64,000 nucleotides of DNA, taken from assembly GCA_949751835.1 (NCBI GenBank), contig CATKHK010000054.1:186001-250000 (forward strand), in the 5' to 3' direction. This stretch comes from Blepharisma japonicum. Lineage: Eukaryota; Ciliophora; Heterotrichea; Heterotrichida; Blepharismidae. Shown in pieces: positions 45,637 through 58,743 of the stretch. The notes beneath the pieces were generated by a model. The model ran no database searches, was not told the DNA's origin, and saw only the letters and a program-made list of their open reading frames with translations. Numbering within the stretch: the stretch's first letter is position 1; every line of letters begins with the position of its first letter. The translations under genes were made by a program, and so were the position numbers.

Positions 45637-48600
45637 TTAAGAAGAAGTATTTATACTCCTCATCCCACTTTTAGATCCAGGTGGAGCAAGTTCTTCGCTT
45701 TGTTTATCTTTCCAGGCCCATTGGTCAGCATTCGCAGTTTTATTTGAGCTTAGCCATAAAAGTTCTCCAACACAAGCTTCGATTTTGACTTTAATATAAT
45801 TTTGCCCAGTCTGATCTAACACATCTACCTCACATCCAGGCTCGAATTCCCAGCTGCCTAAATCTTCATCAGAATCCCACTCATTTTCTTGATTTGGTGC
45901 CTCACCTTGTGCCAATTTCTGACATTTACTTAAAAGTATCCTATAAGTTGGTCTTATATACTCTTCAGTTTGCTGCACCCCAGGAGTCTTATAAGTTGTA
46001 TAAGTCATTTTCATATTACTTGTAATCCAATTGGCAAGCCATGCCATTTCATTAGTCTTTTGCATAATAATTTGCCTAAATGCTTCACTTCTTGAAGAGA
46101 TTTTGAAAAGATGGTAAATTATTTGCTCGACATCAGTGGCATATTTACAGAAAGACATGTTGCGGAATTGGAAGTTTATGAAGTTCTCTATGCGAGACTG
46201 CTGCAAGCCATCATTGAAAAGGAGCAATGGAGAAAATGCTCTCAGAAGTTTAGCTTTGGTGTAGTATTCAGCTGATTGGTAGAACTTTTCGAGGATTTCG
46301 AAGACTGATGAAGAAGTTTGTGGGTCACCTTGGCAGAGCTCAGCATAAAGTCTGCCGATGCTTCGTGCTGAGAGCTTGGAATCAACGTCTTTTAAGATGT
46401 TTGAAATCATATCAGAGCGTTTTAAGAAGTTTTTAGCTTCTGGAGGAAGTTGATCACGAATTTCAAAGAGCAAATGATATAAATGAGCATTAGAAGCTCC
46501 TTTTGCATCAGAGAAAAACATTGACTCTTCTTTTATATCTTCTTCTGATTTATCATTTTCATCATATCCTAAATATATATCGACATAAGTAAACTGTGGA
46601 GCATCAGGCAATTGCAGAGCTTGACGAAGGAGATGGCAGATTAATATTTCTACAATCTTATACTCATAAATAACACATGGAGCTGCAAAAACTGCTTCTT
46701 TTAGTATTTCTAAGTATTGGGCATAATTCTTTGAGTATCTTTTAGTTGCGAAAGGCAAAAGCTGAATAAATCTTAAAAAGAAATTTACTTTTGTTTCTTC
46801 ATTGACAACCTTCAAACAGATTTTTATTAATCCTACTACCAATTTTCTCATCGTATGCATAGGATTATTTAACAGTAGCTCTTTGGTTATTTTCTGGACA
46901 CATATCATTTCTAGTAGCCAACTACACAAGAAATCAGAATTTTTAAGGGCACTTTCTATCCTTTGATAAATGCTTACAAGTTCCCATCCTCGTTCTTTTG
47001 TTCTGATTAGAATAGTGAGTAAAAATTGTATCAAAAATTTATCAGAGGTATTATTGATTTCAGAGAGTCCTCTAATAAATCTTGAGTACTCTGCCCCAAA
47101 AATGTGCCTAGATCTCCAGTATTTTTGGTTAGCTGACTTAATCTTTTTATAATGCTCTAAATCTTCTGCTTCTTTTACAGCCAAACTGATTGATTCTATA
47201 AATTCGTCATCCGCACTTCGAGACTTATAAGTTCCTTTACGTTCATAAAACAGCAAATACCCGTTTCCAAACTTTTCCCTCATCCCAGATCCTGGTAAAC
47301 TTGTATAAGAACTTCATGAGTATTTTTCTTCTCCTCCAAAGCATTCATTTGCTATGTCGCCTTCATTGATTTCTGTTACCCATTGATCATTAAATTCAAA
47401 CCATTTTTTCTGCTCCAAATCAAAAATATAGGAATAATAATGCCCACTTTCTGCAGTGCCTGAATGAATAATAATTCCTCTCAGTTTATAGTTGTAATAG
47501 TCATCATTGAATTTTCTATTAGGGACTACAGTTTCTTTTCCAGCTTGCTTTTCTTTTTCTTTTTCAGCTCTTTCTAGTCCTTCTTGGGTAAACGGCTCCA
47601 TATTAAGCTCCATTGGAAACTCAAAATAATCATTTAGCTTCATTCTGGTCATAGTATCAAAGTCAAATTCAAATCTTCTTAAAGCTATAACTAAATAATT
47701 TGGCAAATGCTTTACACATACTCGACGGACTGCACGGACTTTGGCTTCGCAGTGATCACATTGGTATGCGTTTTCTCCTTCAAGCATCTCGCCTGCCACG
47801 TAACTTTCTAAGCCTTCTATTAAAGATTTTTTCGTTTTTACTTCAACTGGGATTGAAATGAATGGCTCAATTCTTTCACTTCTATGGACACAATCTTTGC
47901 CTATAAGCTCAGTCGCTTGAAGTCCTCCAAAATGATTTTTTATAGTATTTCCATACTCTGTGCCTTGCAGCTGATTTTCTAATTTATCCATAAAAGAGCC
48001 AAAAAATTCGTCAACGTCCATTTGCTCACCTGGATTGATAGGATTCCCATCGTAATCTTTAAAAGATTTAGCGAAATTTTTTGTGTTGATATACATTTTG
48101 TCACTAGACTTTAAGCCAGAAAAAATATGTTGGAGCTGATACAAGTTTGATTCTGCTAGAGGTTCTTGGTCAGCCCTAACATCAGTATTTAGAATTGACT
48201 CTCTAAATGTAGAAATCATAAAAAGCTGCTGAAGAAGCGAGTTCATATAACAAGTACACCCTAGGTTTTTCAACCCTACATACCCTGTAAGTGATTTTTC
48301 TTTGGCAGCTGGAGAATTATTCCAGTCTATTCTTCTCGAAGTTCTCCATTGTGGTTCCTCATGGAATTTTCCTAAATAATTAGTTAAATCTTCTAAAAAC
48401 TTCTCACTATGTTTACAAAGCTCAAGCAGCAGGTCAAAAGTGCAATTTCTAGTGTCAGAATGTTTGCATTTTGGAGGATTTATGCCATGTCGATCAATTT
48501 TATCAGGAACTTCAAATAAGCATTTTTCCAAAAATAAATTTCGATGCTTTTCTTCAGGCTCTATCTTAGTTTTGCTTCAAGCTGATGTTAGAACTTTCAT

Positions 48601-51600
48601 GATGCCACACAGAACGACGTCTTTTTCATTGCTATTTTTTTCTCCTGGCATACATTCAATTTTTGCCATTAGAGTTTCAACAGAATTTTTTAAATGGTCT
48701 CCTTCAGGCTCATATTTTTGTATTACTGATGCTAATAATTCCCAAAACTCTGAGGATTTTTTATGCTCATTGATGGCAGTTTCAGTAAGATTCCACAGCT
48801 CTGCATAAGCCTGTGAGAAAATTCCTGAATAATCAAAAATTTCTTCTAATAAAGATCTAGATAAGCTGCTGTATTGAGGGTCTGGGCAATTTATCAAGCA
48901 GTCAATGAGAAGGTTACTTAAAAGTCCATTAACAGAAACAAGCATTCCTCCTAAAGCACCAGGATCATTATTGTCTATAAGCCTTATAAGTCTACTCATA
49001 GCTTTAAATAGCACTTCTAAATCAGCTAAAATCCCTGGCGACACTATAGATTTGCTGATTAAGCTGAAACTTCCTAATAAAGAGCTCGCAAAGTTCCAAG
49101 TATCGTCTATTTGATTGGGAGATATTATAAGGTTTCTTAGAACTATCAGCATTGATGACTCCTTCATTGCAATTAATTTTCCACCTTCTGCTTCTTTTTG
49201 GCTATTGAAAATCTGGGTTAGGTATTTTGTGCCTCCTGCTTTATAGAATTTTTCAGACCATTCTGCATTTTCAGCTAGCTTTAAAATGATATTTAAGCAA
49301 TAAAGCATTTGATGCATAGAGCCCATATCAATTAGCTGTTGCACCGGTTTTTCAAGCCTATTTAAGTCTTCTACAAGTTTTTCATTTATCGGTAAAGCTA
49401 CCAATAAGCTCCAAGCTAAATCTGAATAATGTTTATCTGCTTTCGATAGCAATAAAAACAGTGACTTTATCAAGTCTTGGTTTTGTGATAAGGCTTGTTT
49501 TGCATTAAATTCAATAGGTCCTTCTTCATCGAAATCAGCTACTAGCCAATATAGTTTTAACGATTTTAGTTCAATATCATCTTCATAGCTTCCATAGACT
49601 TTATCAACAATATGCAAAGTTGTCCTTTCTAAAGGTTGATTATAAGCTTTCGCGACCTCTTTTCTCAGATGGCGAATATTTTTGTTTTGATTGACAAAAA
49701 TTTGTTTATAGTCTTTTCCGTGTGTTTCCTTTGTATATATTGAATAAGTTTTTCCAGAATCATCGTCATCGTCTTCACATAGCAAATATCGTAATAAAGT
49801 TAGACCTCGCTTTACTAATTGATCAGATTCTGAGTTGTTTAAAATAGTTTGCAGAAGGGAATTGGTGAATTCGTTAAGAATCACTCCGGCTTCCATAAGT
49901 AAATTTTCATGATATCTGGTTAAAAGACCGACAAGGAGCTTTAAAGCGTCGTGGCTAATTTCATCACTTTTTGCGTTGAGCTGGATTAAGAGAATTTTGT
50001 CGACAGCGATTACGTCTTTTGAAAGTCTGGTCTTGAACCTCAGGTTTGGAGCGTCTATGTTTCTATGGTAATTGTTAAGATTTATAAAGAGCCATTTGAA
50101 GCTTTCAAACCCAAGTGCTGTGACATTTTCACTAGAAAAATAATTTTCGTTAAGGAAATTGCTTTTAAATAGCTCTTCTGCACTTAAGGTATTTACCGGG
50201 TGACCGTACTTAAAGCCATGCATTAGCCATTTGTAATAGATATCGGATTCTTTATTGCCTGAAATTCCTGAATTTATTAAAATTTCCCACAAGGTGCTTA
50301 AATTGGCAGAGGAAATTTCAATAATTCTTTCTGATGAGTGATATATGAATTCTATAAACAATAATCTTTTTTTAATATTTTTTTCATGAGAATATCTTTC
50401 ATTAGCTATCTCTCCATTTTTAGCCTTAATCATATAAAATCTTAAGCTTTCAATTACTAAATCTCTTAAATTGTTTTGCTGATCAAGCTTTTGGATTTTA
50501 TATGGTTTTTTGTTTCCTTCTTGAGTGGCGCTTAAAATTCTAATTAGTAATTTTAATGCTTGAGGCACTGAGTCATTATTCCTTATTAAGCTAATAGCTT
50601 TCTTTTTATATTCCTTTATAAGCCTTTTGCAGCAGTCTAAATTTAATATATTCCCTAAATATTTTGTAGCAAGTTTACACAAATTTATAGGCGAGTTATC
50701 CAGCATTAAATTTTCTAAAATACTTATTCCATATCATTTATCATTCCAAACTAATTTTTCTTCAGATGCTTTTGAAGAAGTCATAATAGCACGTGATGAG
50801 AAATCATGGATTAATAGTAAAAACTGTTCATCGTAATTTTCCAGCTTAACTTTTAAGAAATGTTCAAATAGAAAATCATTTTGGCTTTCATTTAAAAATG
50901 GAACAATTTCTACAATAACTGCATAGGTTGCACGAATATAAGACTCATGCTTTGAGATTGCAGATTCCCATAAAATTTCTAAGTCTTTTCCTTCAAGTCT
51001 CTCAAGCCGAGCTAAAAACCTAAGCATTGGCCCAGATCTTTTAATTAGCTCTATATGCGGCCTTTCAAACAAGATTAAGTTAATAAGACCTTCTGCAATT
51101 AGCCACTCTTCTAGCTCTTTTTCACTGACTTTAACCTTCGAGTTGTCAAATCCTATAACTTTTCCTTCAATACTTTCTATAACCAAATTTATTTCTGTTA
51201 ATCCTTTAATTCTTTTTTCTAAATAATTGCATTTCAGCATCTTTAGAAACAACCCAAGTTTGTTATTTTCTAATGTAGGGTTGTTGAGTTCTCCTGATAG
51301 TTTTCCCATATTTGCTAGTAAATTTAATATTTCTTCATATTTCAGATCTTTTAATTCGCTATCTGAAATAATTTTAATCCTCTGAAATATCAAACCAGTG
51401 AACTCTGTAAAGAATTTATTAGAAAATTCTGCATCAATAAACTGGTTAATCGCATACAGCAATATCTGATTAACAAAAGTAAAAGGCACTCTTGACTGAT
51501 CATTATTGTTCCTAATAATATCTAATACTGCATCAAACCCTCCTATTTTCGCAAAAAGATTTATCAAATACAGTAAAGTTTCTGAATAGTTCGAGCTTCT

Positions 51601-52284
51601 TAAATTTGTAATCGACACTGGCTCATAGTCCCCTGGAACTTCATCATAATATAAGAAAAACTCTGACACCCTATTTTCCAATGCAAAAAGCTTATTTAAA
51701 GTACTTAATAACTCTGGCCATGCATTAGCTAAAGCAACCTTACTATCAGTTAAAAATAAATCAGGCTGGGAAAGTCCTTGGTAATAATACGGGAACAATT
51801 TTGGAGCTTCCTTGAGCCATTTTACTATCAGACAAATCGTTTTTGAGAAAAATGACACAGAAATGGGGAGATGGTCTTTATTTGATTTGAAGTCATAGAC
51901 CAGCAAGTTTTCTATGAAAATAAAGAGCCTCCCTCTATAGAATTGGGTGATTTCATAGGCTGGTTCGTTTTCAGGGGTCCCTGAGAGTAGGGAGTCTATA
52001 GTTTGATGCATATAATCCATTTCTGTCGAGGAATATTCCCAGTCGCGGTAAGCTTTACGTTTAGGACCAGTGTAACATTTTGTTTGTTTTCTGAATGGTG
52101 CGAGCTTTGAAGTTTTAAATGGGTATGTTGCATTCCATTTGTCACCCCACCCATCCATGGTGACTGTAATTGTACGTGAAGAAAGAGAGATACTAAGCAC
52201 TGTTGCCATGCACCAGTCATTCATGCTGTCTTTAGCATCAATGAATTTTCCAACTTGACACCAAAACGGAAGAGACTCTGTCAT
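45637..52284 (-). CDS. Giant ubiquitin-specific protease (USP9X/USP24/USP34-like)
   Basis: Three TGA-Trp codons (50734-50736, 48577-48579, 47314-47316) join four frames into 2215 residues. The N-terminus (about 1-85) has a Tudor/MBT-like pattern with NDWCMATVLSIS and DGWGDKW. A long helical-repeat region follows. The USP catalytic domain is at about 1330-1635: Cys box LKNLGCTCYMNSLLQQL with Cys near 1345, zinc-finger cysteines QCDHCEAKVRAV near 1500, and His box SGHYYSYIFD with His near 1615. Helical repeats continue to the end. This layout (large solenoids around a USP domain) matches USP9X, USP24 and USP34. These remove ubiquitin in signalling and mitosis. Exact orthologue not determinable here. 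Confidence 0.93.
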
Positions 52285-52697
52285 AATTATTGTAAACAGA
52301 TATGGCCAAGTAAAAATGTCATTGATTCTAAATTAGTGATATATTTTTATATTTTATTGAATATAAAACTGTGAGAAGATAGATAATTTGAGATTTTCTT
52401 AGAAAAATTATCAATTTTTAAAGAAAGGCATAGCAAGTTTTTGATCAAAATGTAATTATTTAGAGTAGGGCTTAGACTATTAAAAAATAGAGGCATGTTT
52501 TATTAAAATTTATAGTTTTTAGGAATTAATCAATTTATCTAATTTCATATTATAGCCAAATATCAATAAATCCTTAGAAGATCAATTCTTATCTCTATAA
52601 ACATTTCTTTCTATCCAAAATTACATTTTTTGCTCTCAAAATATCCCATAAATAATCTCTCACAAAAATGGCTTAAATTAAAAACTCGGACTTTTTT
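52285..52697. other. Intergenic region upstream of U5 snRNA
   Basis: It separates the ubiquitin protease start (minus strand) from the U5 gene (plus strand). It should hold the protease promoter and the snRNA proximal element about 50-60 bp before the U5 start, but no consensus is recognisable to me. Confidence 0.5.
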
Positions 52698-52815
52698 CTA
52701 TCGCAGGATTCAACTCAAAACGATTTAATCTTTCGCCTTTTACTAAAGATTACCGTGAGTTGGATCTTAGTTGCGATTTGACTCTTTTTTTGTAGGTGAC
52801 TTTAAGCCACCCCTT
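52698..52815 (+). ncRNA. RNU5: U5 spliceosomal small nuclear RNA
   Basis: The 15-base block CGCCTTTTACTAAAG at 52734-52748 is the universally conserved U5 loop 1 that holds exons during splicing; the whole AATCTTT...AAAGATT hairpin (52727-52733 pairing 52745-52751) is the canonical loop-1 stem. A lower stem follows: 52709-52717 with 52756-52764 and ATCGC (52700-52704) with GCGAT (52773-52777), so the 5' stem-loop I is complete. An Sm-like site (CT7G, 52784-52792) and a 3' GGTG/CACC hairpin complete the layout. Ends are approximate, taken from vertebrate U5. The flanking AT-rich DNA and distances to genes suit an independent snRNA gene. Confidence 0.93.
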
Positions 52816-52929
52816 CAATTAAATTAACAGAATATAAAAAACTCTTTTCTCTGATGCTTATAAGAATCCTCATTTTTATAATGTCTTTTCTTATTATCCC
52901 ATTAAACAATATTTTAATATTGTCCAAAA

Positions 52930-53607
52930 ATGAGTAATTTAGAAGTTCATAGACATCATCATGCCCACAGGAAATCCTCCAAAAACCATTTCACTTGTGA
53001 ATTTTGCCATGCTAAGCTTCCAATCGGGACAGAGCAAACCCATCAAGAACAATGTCCAGAGCTGCAAAGAGTCCTTCAAGAAAATCCGCTTGAAGAAATT
53101 TCATGTGAGCTCTGCGAAGTTGTTCTACCTGTCGACGAAATGAACGACCACATATTAGCCCATCTTTTAGAAAATGAAGCTCAACAAGAAGCTCAAAATA
53201 TTCAACAAAGGGAAAATTCTCCTGTAAATATTGCTCCTCGGCTTGAAGGAAATAGGAATAATATGATCGGAATGGACAACACCCAGAGGATAAGAATAAT
53301 TTTGCAAAATAATGGGAGGCCTCGAGGATTTTTGATGATAAATTCTCCTGTATTTAATAGAGGAGGAGTTCCAAGAAGAATCTACCATAAACCGGTCCAA
53401 AGGCCAGCGGATTCATCAAAAGTGAGGAATTTCCCTGTCTCGAGGTTTAAATCTGAAGAAAATTTATCGTGTACAATATGTATGGATCAGATCCAGAAGA
53501 AAGAAAAAGTGAAGACGTTACCTTGCATGCATATTTTTCATCCTAATTGCATAGATGAATGGCTATCGAGAAGTAATCAATGTCCAATATGCAAGTTTCA
53601 AATATAA
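52930..53607 (+). CDS. RING-H2 E3 ubiquitin ligase with N-terminal zinc-finger pairs
   Basis: The 225-residue protein ends in a RING-H2 domain (about 178-223): CTICMDQIQ, PCMHIFHPNCIDEWL, then CPICKF, with the eight Cys/His ligands in RING-H2 order. Two N-terminal C-x2-C...H...C-type fingers come first (about 18-45, CEFCHAKLPIG; about 58-85, CELCEVVLPVDEMNDHILAH), similar to TRAF-like fingers. The middle is polar with Arg/Asn. It should recruit E2 enzymes. No TGA is used. It starts 115 bp after the U5 RNA. Confidence 0.9.
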   Translation: MSNLEVHRHHHAHRKSSKNHFTCEFCHAKLPIGTEQTHQEQCPELQRVLQENPLEEISCELCEVVLPVDEMNDHILAHLLENEAQQEAQNIQQRENSPVNIAPRLEGNRNNMIGMDNTQRIRIILQNNGRPRGFLMINSPVFNRGGVPRRIYHKPVQRPADSSKVRNFPVSRFKSEENLSCTICMDQIQKKEKVKTLPCMHIFHPNCIDEWLSRSNQCPICKFQI

Positions 53608-53762
53608 AGCAAATATGATAATATAAACGTATGGGTTTAATTGTAAATAAACCAATTTTTAAAAAAATTATGCATTAGTTAGTTTACGTCACTTCGCCAT
53701 GTTTTTATGTAATAAATTCTTATAATTATATCGTATAAAATCATTAAATTATCGCGTAAATC

Positions 53763-54089
53763 TTAAACTTCGTTAATTCGTAAATCTGGGAATATTGGTT
53801 TCTTCATAAAGCTTGAGGTTATTAAAAATGCTAGCTCGTTTTCAGTACGGTGGAAGGAAAAACATGTCGAACGTGATGTGCTTGGAGATGAATCTAGGTC
53901 TTTTCCTGAAGTATTTGTTTTTTCGCTTACCCAGTTATTATATTCTTGGAATTCTGCATTAGAAGTTAAGCTGATATCGTCGAATTCATCTTCTCCTTTT
54001 AGCTTTTGAAACTCTGCTTGGCTTGTTATTGTTAGATTCGAGGTGAAATTAATCTCACCATGTTCTGTGTTTGACTCACAGCAACCCAT
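53763..54089 (-). CDS. Small acylated (MGCC) protein of unknown function
   Basis: This 108-residue protein begins MGCCESN, a combined N-myristoylation and palmitoylation signal, so it is likely a membrane-associated peripheral protein. The rest is polar, Ser/Thr/Glu-rich and without a recognised domain; SLTSNAEFQEYNNWV may be one short helix. Coding evidence is frame length, an acylation signal and stop context only. Confidence 0.55.
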   Translation of the reverse strand: MGCCESNTEHGEINFTSNLTITSQAEFQKLKGEDEFDDISLTSNAEFQEYNNWVSEKTNTSGKDLDSSPSTSRSTCFSFHRTENELAFLITSSFMKKPIFPDLRINEV

Positions 54090-55291
54090 TTTAATATAAT
54101 TGTAGCTATGGAATTTTAGAAGAATTTCTTGAAAAGGAACAATTCAAGTATATAAAAAAATTATAAGCAAGATTTTATAAAATTGAATTGCTTATAGCAG
54201 ATTATTATCGTCTCTTGGGTCAAAAATAAAATTTAAAGAAAATCCTTAAAATGTAAAGACTTAGAGTGTGTTACATTTTTCTCTTAGCTTCATATTATAT
54301 TCAAAGAGTATTGAGAAAATAGAAACTGTATAGATAAATAGACAATTAATTTATCGAAAAATCTTACTTGCTTGAGTATCATCAAATAAAAATTCAAATT
54401 GATAATTATTAACTTCAATGCAATTTATTTATTACAGGCTATTATGAATCTAATTACCTTGATGCTTTGATAGTCTGAAAGTTAAAATCTATTAAATTCA
54501 GTTATAATAATATATATTATACACTTTAAGACTGTAGAAAAGCATCCACTATTTGTTTCTAGCTTGGCATACCTTGCTCATTCAGTCATAACATGAATTT
54601 TAGTTTCAACTAACTTGCACATTTTACGCTTGCCATCATGGTAAGGTACCTTAATTTGGAATTTACATTAGTAAAATCTTATTTCTTCATCAAAATTTTT
54701 TATCAATGATTAGATCGTTACTAAATAGAACTCTAAAACTTCAGTAATTTGCTTAATCAAGGTAGAGCTATTTTGAAAATTTGGTCACGATATGAAATTC
54801 TGTTCATGTGGCAAAATATGGTTAAAGATTTTAAATTTATCTTTCTTTAAAATAGACAATATAAAATTAGCCTCCATGTAAGTGAGTCATTATCAATTAA
54901 GTTACTTTAAATAATTTATAAAGTTATATAAAATTAATTTAGCTTACTGAAATCAGAATCATTATTTATAATTTTATCTTATATTAAAAGACAGCTTACC
55001 ATAACACTAAATTTAGCAATATTCTAGTGTTTAATATTAATTTTTAATTTTATTTTCAACTGATTTTATAGATTTTAATAACAGGAAAATATCTCATAAT
55101 ATCTTTCTCTATAATTATATGCAGATAGATTAATTCTTTCTCATATTTTAGCCAATAAATAAATTTAGCTTGATCATAAAATAAATTATATACCTTATCA
55201 TTATAATTAATGACTAAATATCAAGCATTCTTTTGATTTCAAACTAATCTTAGATTTCTGTTAATTTCAATCTTTTTATTTTTATAAAAAG
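54090..55291. other. Intergenic region, 1.2 kb, largest gap of the window
   Basis: It is very AT-rich with no long frame. Around 54600-54660 there is a less AT-rich stretch with a near inverted repeat (TACCTT versus AAGGTA) and the palindrome AAGGTACCTT. That could hint at a structured RNA, but no known family motif is seen. Confidence 0.5.
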
Positions 55292-55363
55292 CGACTCCAC
55301 AGGGAATTGAACCCCGACTATAAGCTCCGTAGGCTCACGTGCTAACCCTTACACCATGGAGCC
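55292..55363 (-). tRNA. tRNA-Arg (anticodon ACG)
   Basis: On the minus strand all arms fold: acceptor GGCTCCA with TGGAGTC; D stem GTGT/GCAC; anticodon stem TGAGC/GCTTA with loop CTACGGA, so the anticodon is ACG (reads CGU, and CGC/CGA after inosine change). The T arm is CGGGG-TTCAATT-CCCTG. The discriminator is G, followed by CTTTTT, a pol III terminator. Length is 72 nt without CCA or intron. Confidence 0.97.
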
Positions 55364-55510
55364 GTGTGTAGTTCTTTTTATCAGTTTTTGTTTAAATTCC
55401 CAGATATTTCCCAACTTTTGATTATTGTGGATAAATTCTATTTTCCAATCGCAAATTATCCATTTTCAATAAAAAATCACCAAATATTAATAAAATTTAT
55501 CAAAGCCAAA

Positions 55511-56503
55511 ATGCTTTATGGTTGTACTTGTATATCTTTAGCAATCTTTGTCCTTTTAACCTCCTGAATTTGGCTACCCTTCCTCCTAGTAACTTCTCCA
55601 GTATGGCTTTCGTTTACCTTAATTGCATACGGCCTGCTGAAAGGTTTAGGATTTTGGTCACAATTTCTTCGCCTCTTTATTGATGCTTATATTTGGCTTC
55701 TTTTCCGAAGTGACAAGCCTAGAAAATACTTATGGAAAAAATTTTACAATATTCTCTGCCGCATGTACCCACAATCCGGCTGGAAAATTATTAACTATGG
55801 CTATGCTATCAATACAGAGACCGGGCACACCATCGTATTAGATGAAGATGAAGAAACTGAGCGCTATCCCTATCAGCTTTATCATTATATAGCTACTGGA
55901 CTTAAGAAATTCCCAAATCTAGCTGGATTAACAGTTCTTGATATCGGATGTGGAAGAGGTGGAGGATTGGCTTATGTTGCAAAATATTTAAAGCCAGCCA
56001 ATGCAATTGGGATTGATTATTCAAGAGACCAAATTGATTTTTGTAATAAAAATTATAATCTCCCCAACACGACTTTTGTATGCTCTGACGCAGAAAAACT
56101 TTTGCTTAAAAATGAGCTGGCTGACATTGTGATTTCTATTGAAAGTTGCCATTGTTTTGGAAACCTGAGAGCGTTTGTATCAGAAGTAGAAAGAGTTCTG
56201 AAGCCAGGTGGACAATTTTTTGTGGCTGACTATTTAGCAATAGGGGATGTCCCAGAATTTGAGGAGTGTCTGAATTCTGCAGGATTAGAGCAGCAGGAGA
56301 AGCAAGATATAACAGAAAATATATTGATCTCGCTAAAGTTTGATAGTAATAGAAGAGTTGATTGGATAGAAAATTACACACCTTTTTATTTCCATAGGAT
56401 GCTAAAAAGGTTTTCAGGGATCGAAGGGTCAAATGTGTATAACCAAATGGAGGCAGGAGATTGGGTGTATTTGGCTTATCACTTTATTAAGCGTAAAAAT
56501 TAA
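55511..56503 (+). CDS. Membrane-anchored SAM-dependent methyltransferase
   Basis: With one TGA-Trp after LLTS the frame from ATG 55511 gives 330 residues. Two hydrophobic segments (about 5-45) suggest membrane anchoring. The catalytic class I domain (about 110-300) shows motif I VLDIGCGRGGGLAYVA near residue 142, an acidic AIGIDYSRDQIDF motif, and VERVLKPGGQFFVADYLA. It is similar to the Erg6/phthiotriol-type methyltransferases that act on lipids. The substrate is not readable. A longer upstream frame overlaps the tRNA-Arg and was not used. Confidence 0.85.
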
Positions 56504-56652
56504 GTGTGGAAAATATTAAAATATAAGAAAATTTAAATTATCATTCAATAATACCCTCCATAATTTTCCCATTTTACATAGTTTTCTTAAAATTCCCATA
56601 ATGTCAGTTAAACTTAATATTCAAATTCTAATTTTTCAGTTAAAAATTCAAT

Positions 56653-58743
56653 ATGAAGCCTAATGAAAAAACACATAAGTTTGACAACGATGCCCTCGAT
56701 CTCCAAATAGATCGGCTTAATTCTGTGATCCAATCAATGATGAATGGGATCCAAACGTTAGATAAAGAAAACACACTAGAAAGACTCTCAACTGAGTTTT
56801 TGTCCCCAAGCTGTAGACTAAACTCAAAAAGAAAAAGAATTTCTGTCTTGACTCTAGAGAGTGAGCAGGATTTAATTACAAGTGAAAGAGACTGAATATT
56901 TGATACAGCCCAAGACGAGGATGAAGAAATTATGAGTAATATTGAAGAATTAATAGTTAGTTTGGATAGAGCCATGATGGTGGCAGAAGATTATAGATCA
57001 AATGAGATAAGAAAAAATGAATTTGAATACGAAAATATGGAAGAAAATAAACTTATGCATGAAATAAAATGCTCGCTAAGTGATATTTACAAACTAGTCT
57101 CAGATGCAAAACAGGTAATAGCTGAGACTGAAACAAATAAAAGCTATAATGGAATTTTGAAGTTGGGAGAAATTTCTATTGATATTTCTATAGAACACAA
57201 TGACTTGATTTTGCAGGATAAATCAAATTTAAGTGAAGAAATTATAACCCATCTTTCTGTTAAGCCAATAACAAACACAAAACATATTTCGCCTGAGCAA
57301 ACTTATATAAACCAATTAGAAAACGAAATTGAGGAATTAAAAAGAAAAAATATGTTTCCTGACGAAATTTTTGACTTTACCAAAAGTCTTAAAAATAAAC
57401 TTGAAGAGACCTATGAAAAATCATCAGAAGAATTCTCAGGGATTTTTAATATTGATAACTCATTAGATTTAACTAAAAGTACTCTGGAGTTTTTCCCGAA
57501 TAGCAATAGGCCAATATTGCATTTAGATCTCCACAAAATAAATCGTGGAAATAATGATGTAAAAAAAATGAAAGAAGAGCTAGAGTGGCAAATTAATGAA
57601 ATGCAAATCACAAAAAACCAATATAAAAATAAATTAAATGAAATGCTGCAACAACAAGACCTTTTTCAACAGCAGGCAAACTTAATTAAAGCAAAAACCG
57701 TGGAATTAGAAGAGGATAAAGAAAATTTTGAAAAAGAAAAAGAGAAATTTATCCTCGAAAAAAAGGATTTCGAAGAAAAACAATCAAAATTAAAAAATGA
57801 AATCAAAAATACTTTTAGCAGGCATACCAGGGTAACTTCAGAAGACTTTTTCAGACCCTCAAAAAGCAGAAAAAATTCAGATAAATGTTATTATAGTTCT
57901 AGAGAAGGAACACCAGAGCCAATTATCGATGAAGAGGCAGAGGCGTTATATGAAGAACTTCAAAAAGCCCAAGCGTTATTACAAACAGCAAATGCTGAAA
58001 ATGCAGATTCTATTTTGATAAGAATAAACCGTATCAAAACACAGTTATCAAATTTAAGGTCAGCTAAGGCTTTAAACCATTTCCAAGCTCATTCAAATTC
58101 AATAACGCATGTAATTAACACGATGGAAAAGCAATTTGAAACCCGTGATATCCGAAAAGCTTCTCCAATACCAAGAAAAGCTTTGATCTCTGCATCTCCA
58201 GACTTCGCCCCAAAAGAGAACAAAATTCTTAACGGCCTACAAGTCCCTAAAAATTTATGTGCAATCCCTAATAAGCTTATAGCATCCTTCTCTGAGTCTA
58301 ATTTCAGCATAAAGTCCTCTATTCCTATCACAAAAACAAAACAAAATTTAAACCCTGCTATAGAGGCAGAGATAGAAACTCTTAAAAAACATTTACGGTT
58401 AAAAGAAATCCGCCTAAAAGAAAAAGAAAAAGAAATTTTTGATAAAGAAATAATGCTGCATAAATCATGAATGAAAGAGCCAAATGCAGATCAATTAATT
58501 CCAATGGTGCAAAAAGAATTAATTTATATACAAAGTCTTAAGCAAAATTTAGAATTAAAACAAAAAGATATAGAAAGAGACCAATATTTATTACTGAAAA
58601 AATTGGAGCAGGTAAAGAAAAAAGAAGAATTTTTGTCTGAAAAAGAAAATAAAATTGACTCTGAAATTGAAGTGCAGAAAAGAGAAATTTCAGAGAAAAC
58701 TGAAGCGATTTATCAGTTGTTAACTACTTACGACTTGCAATAA
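56653..58743 (+). CDS. Coiled-coil protein of unknown function
   Basis: Two TGA-Trp codons (56893-56895, 58468-58470) join three frames into 696 residues. Strong heptads are visible at about 305-390 (QNKL-rich then KEKEKFILEKKDFEEKQ) and again at about 570-690 with Leu/Lys/Glu. No catalytic motif, EF hand or globular domain was recognised. Such proteins in ciliates are often basal-body, axonemal or cortical components, which is only a guess here. It is followed on the same strand by CCDC103 with 150 bp between. Confidence 0.8.

Noticed and set aside
55364-55510. Upstream extension of the methyltransferase
   Set aside because: It begins right at the tRNA-Arg gene and uses AT-rich low-complexity codons; the ATG at 55511 gives a sensible membrane-anchor start.
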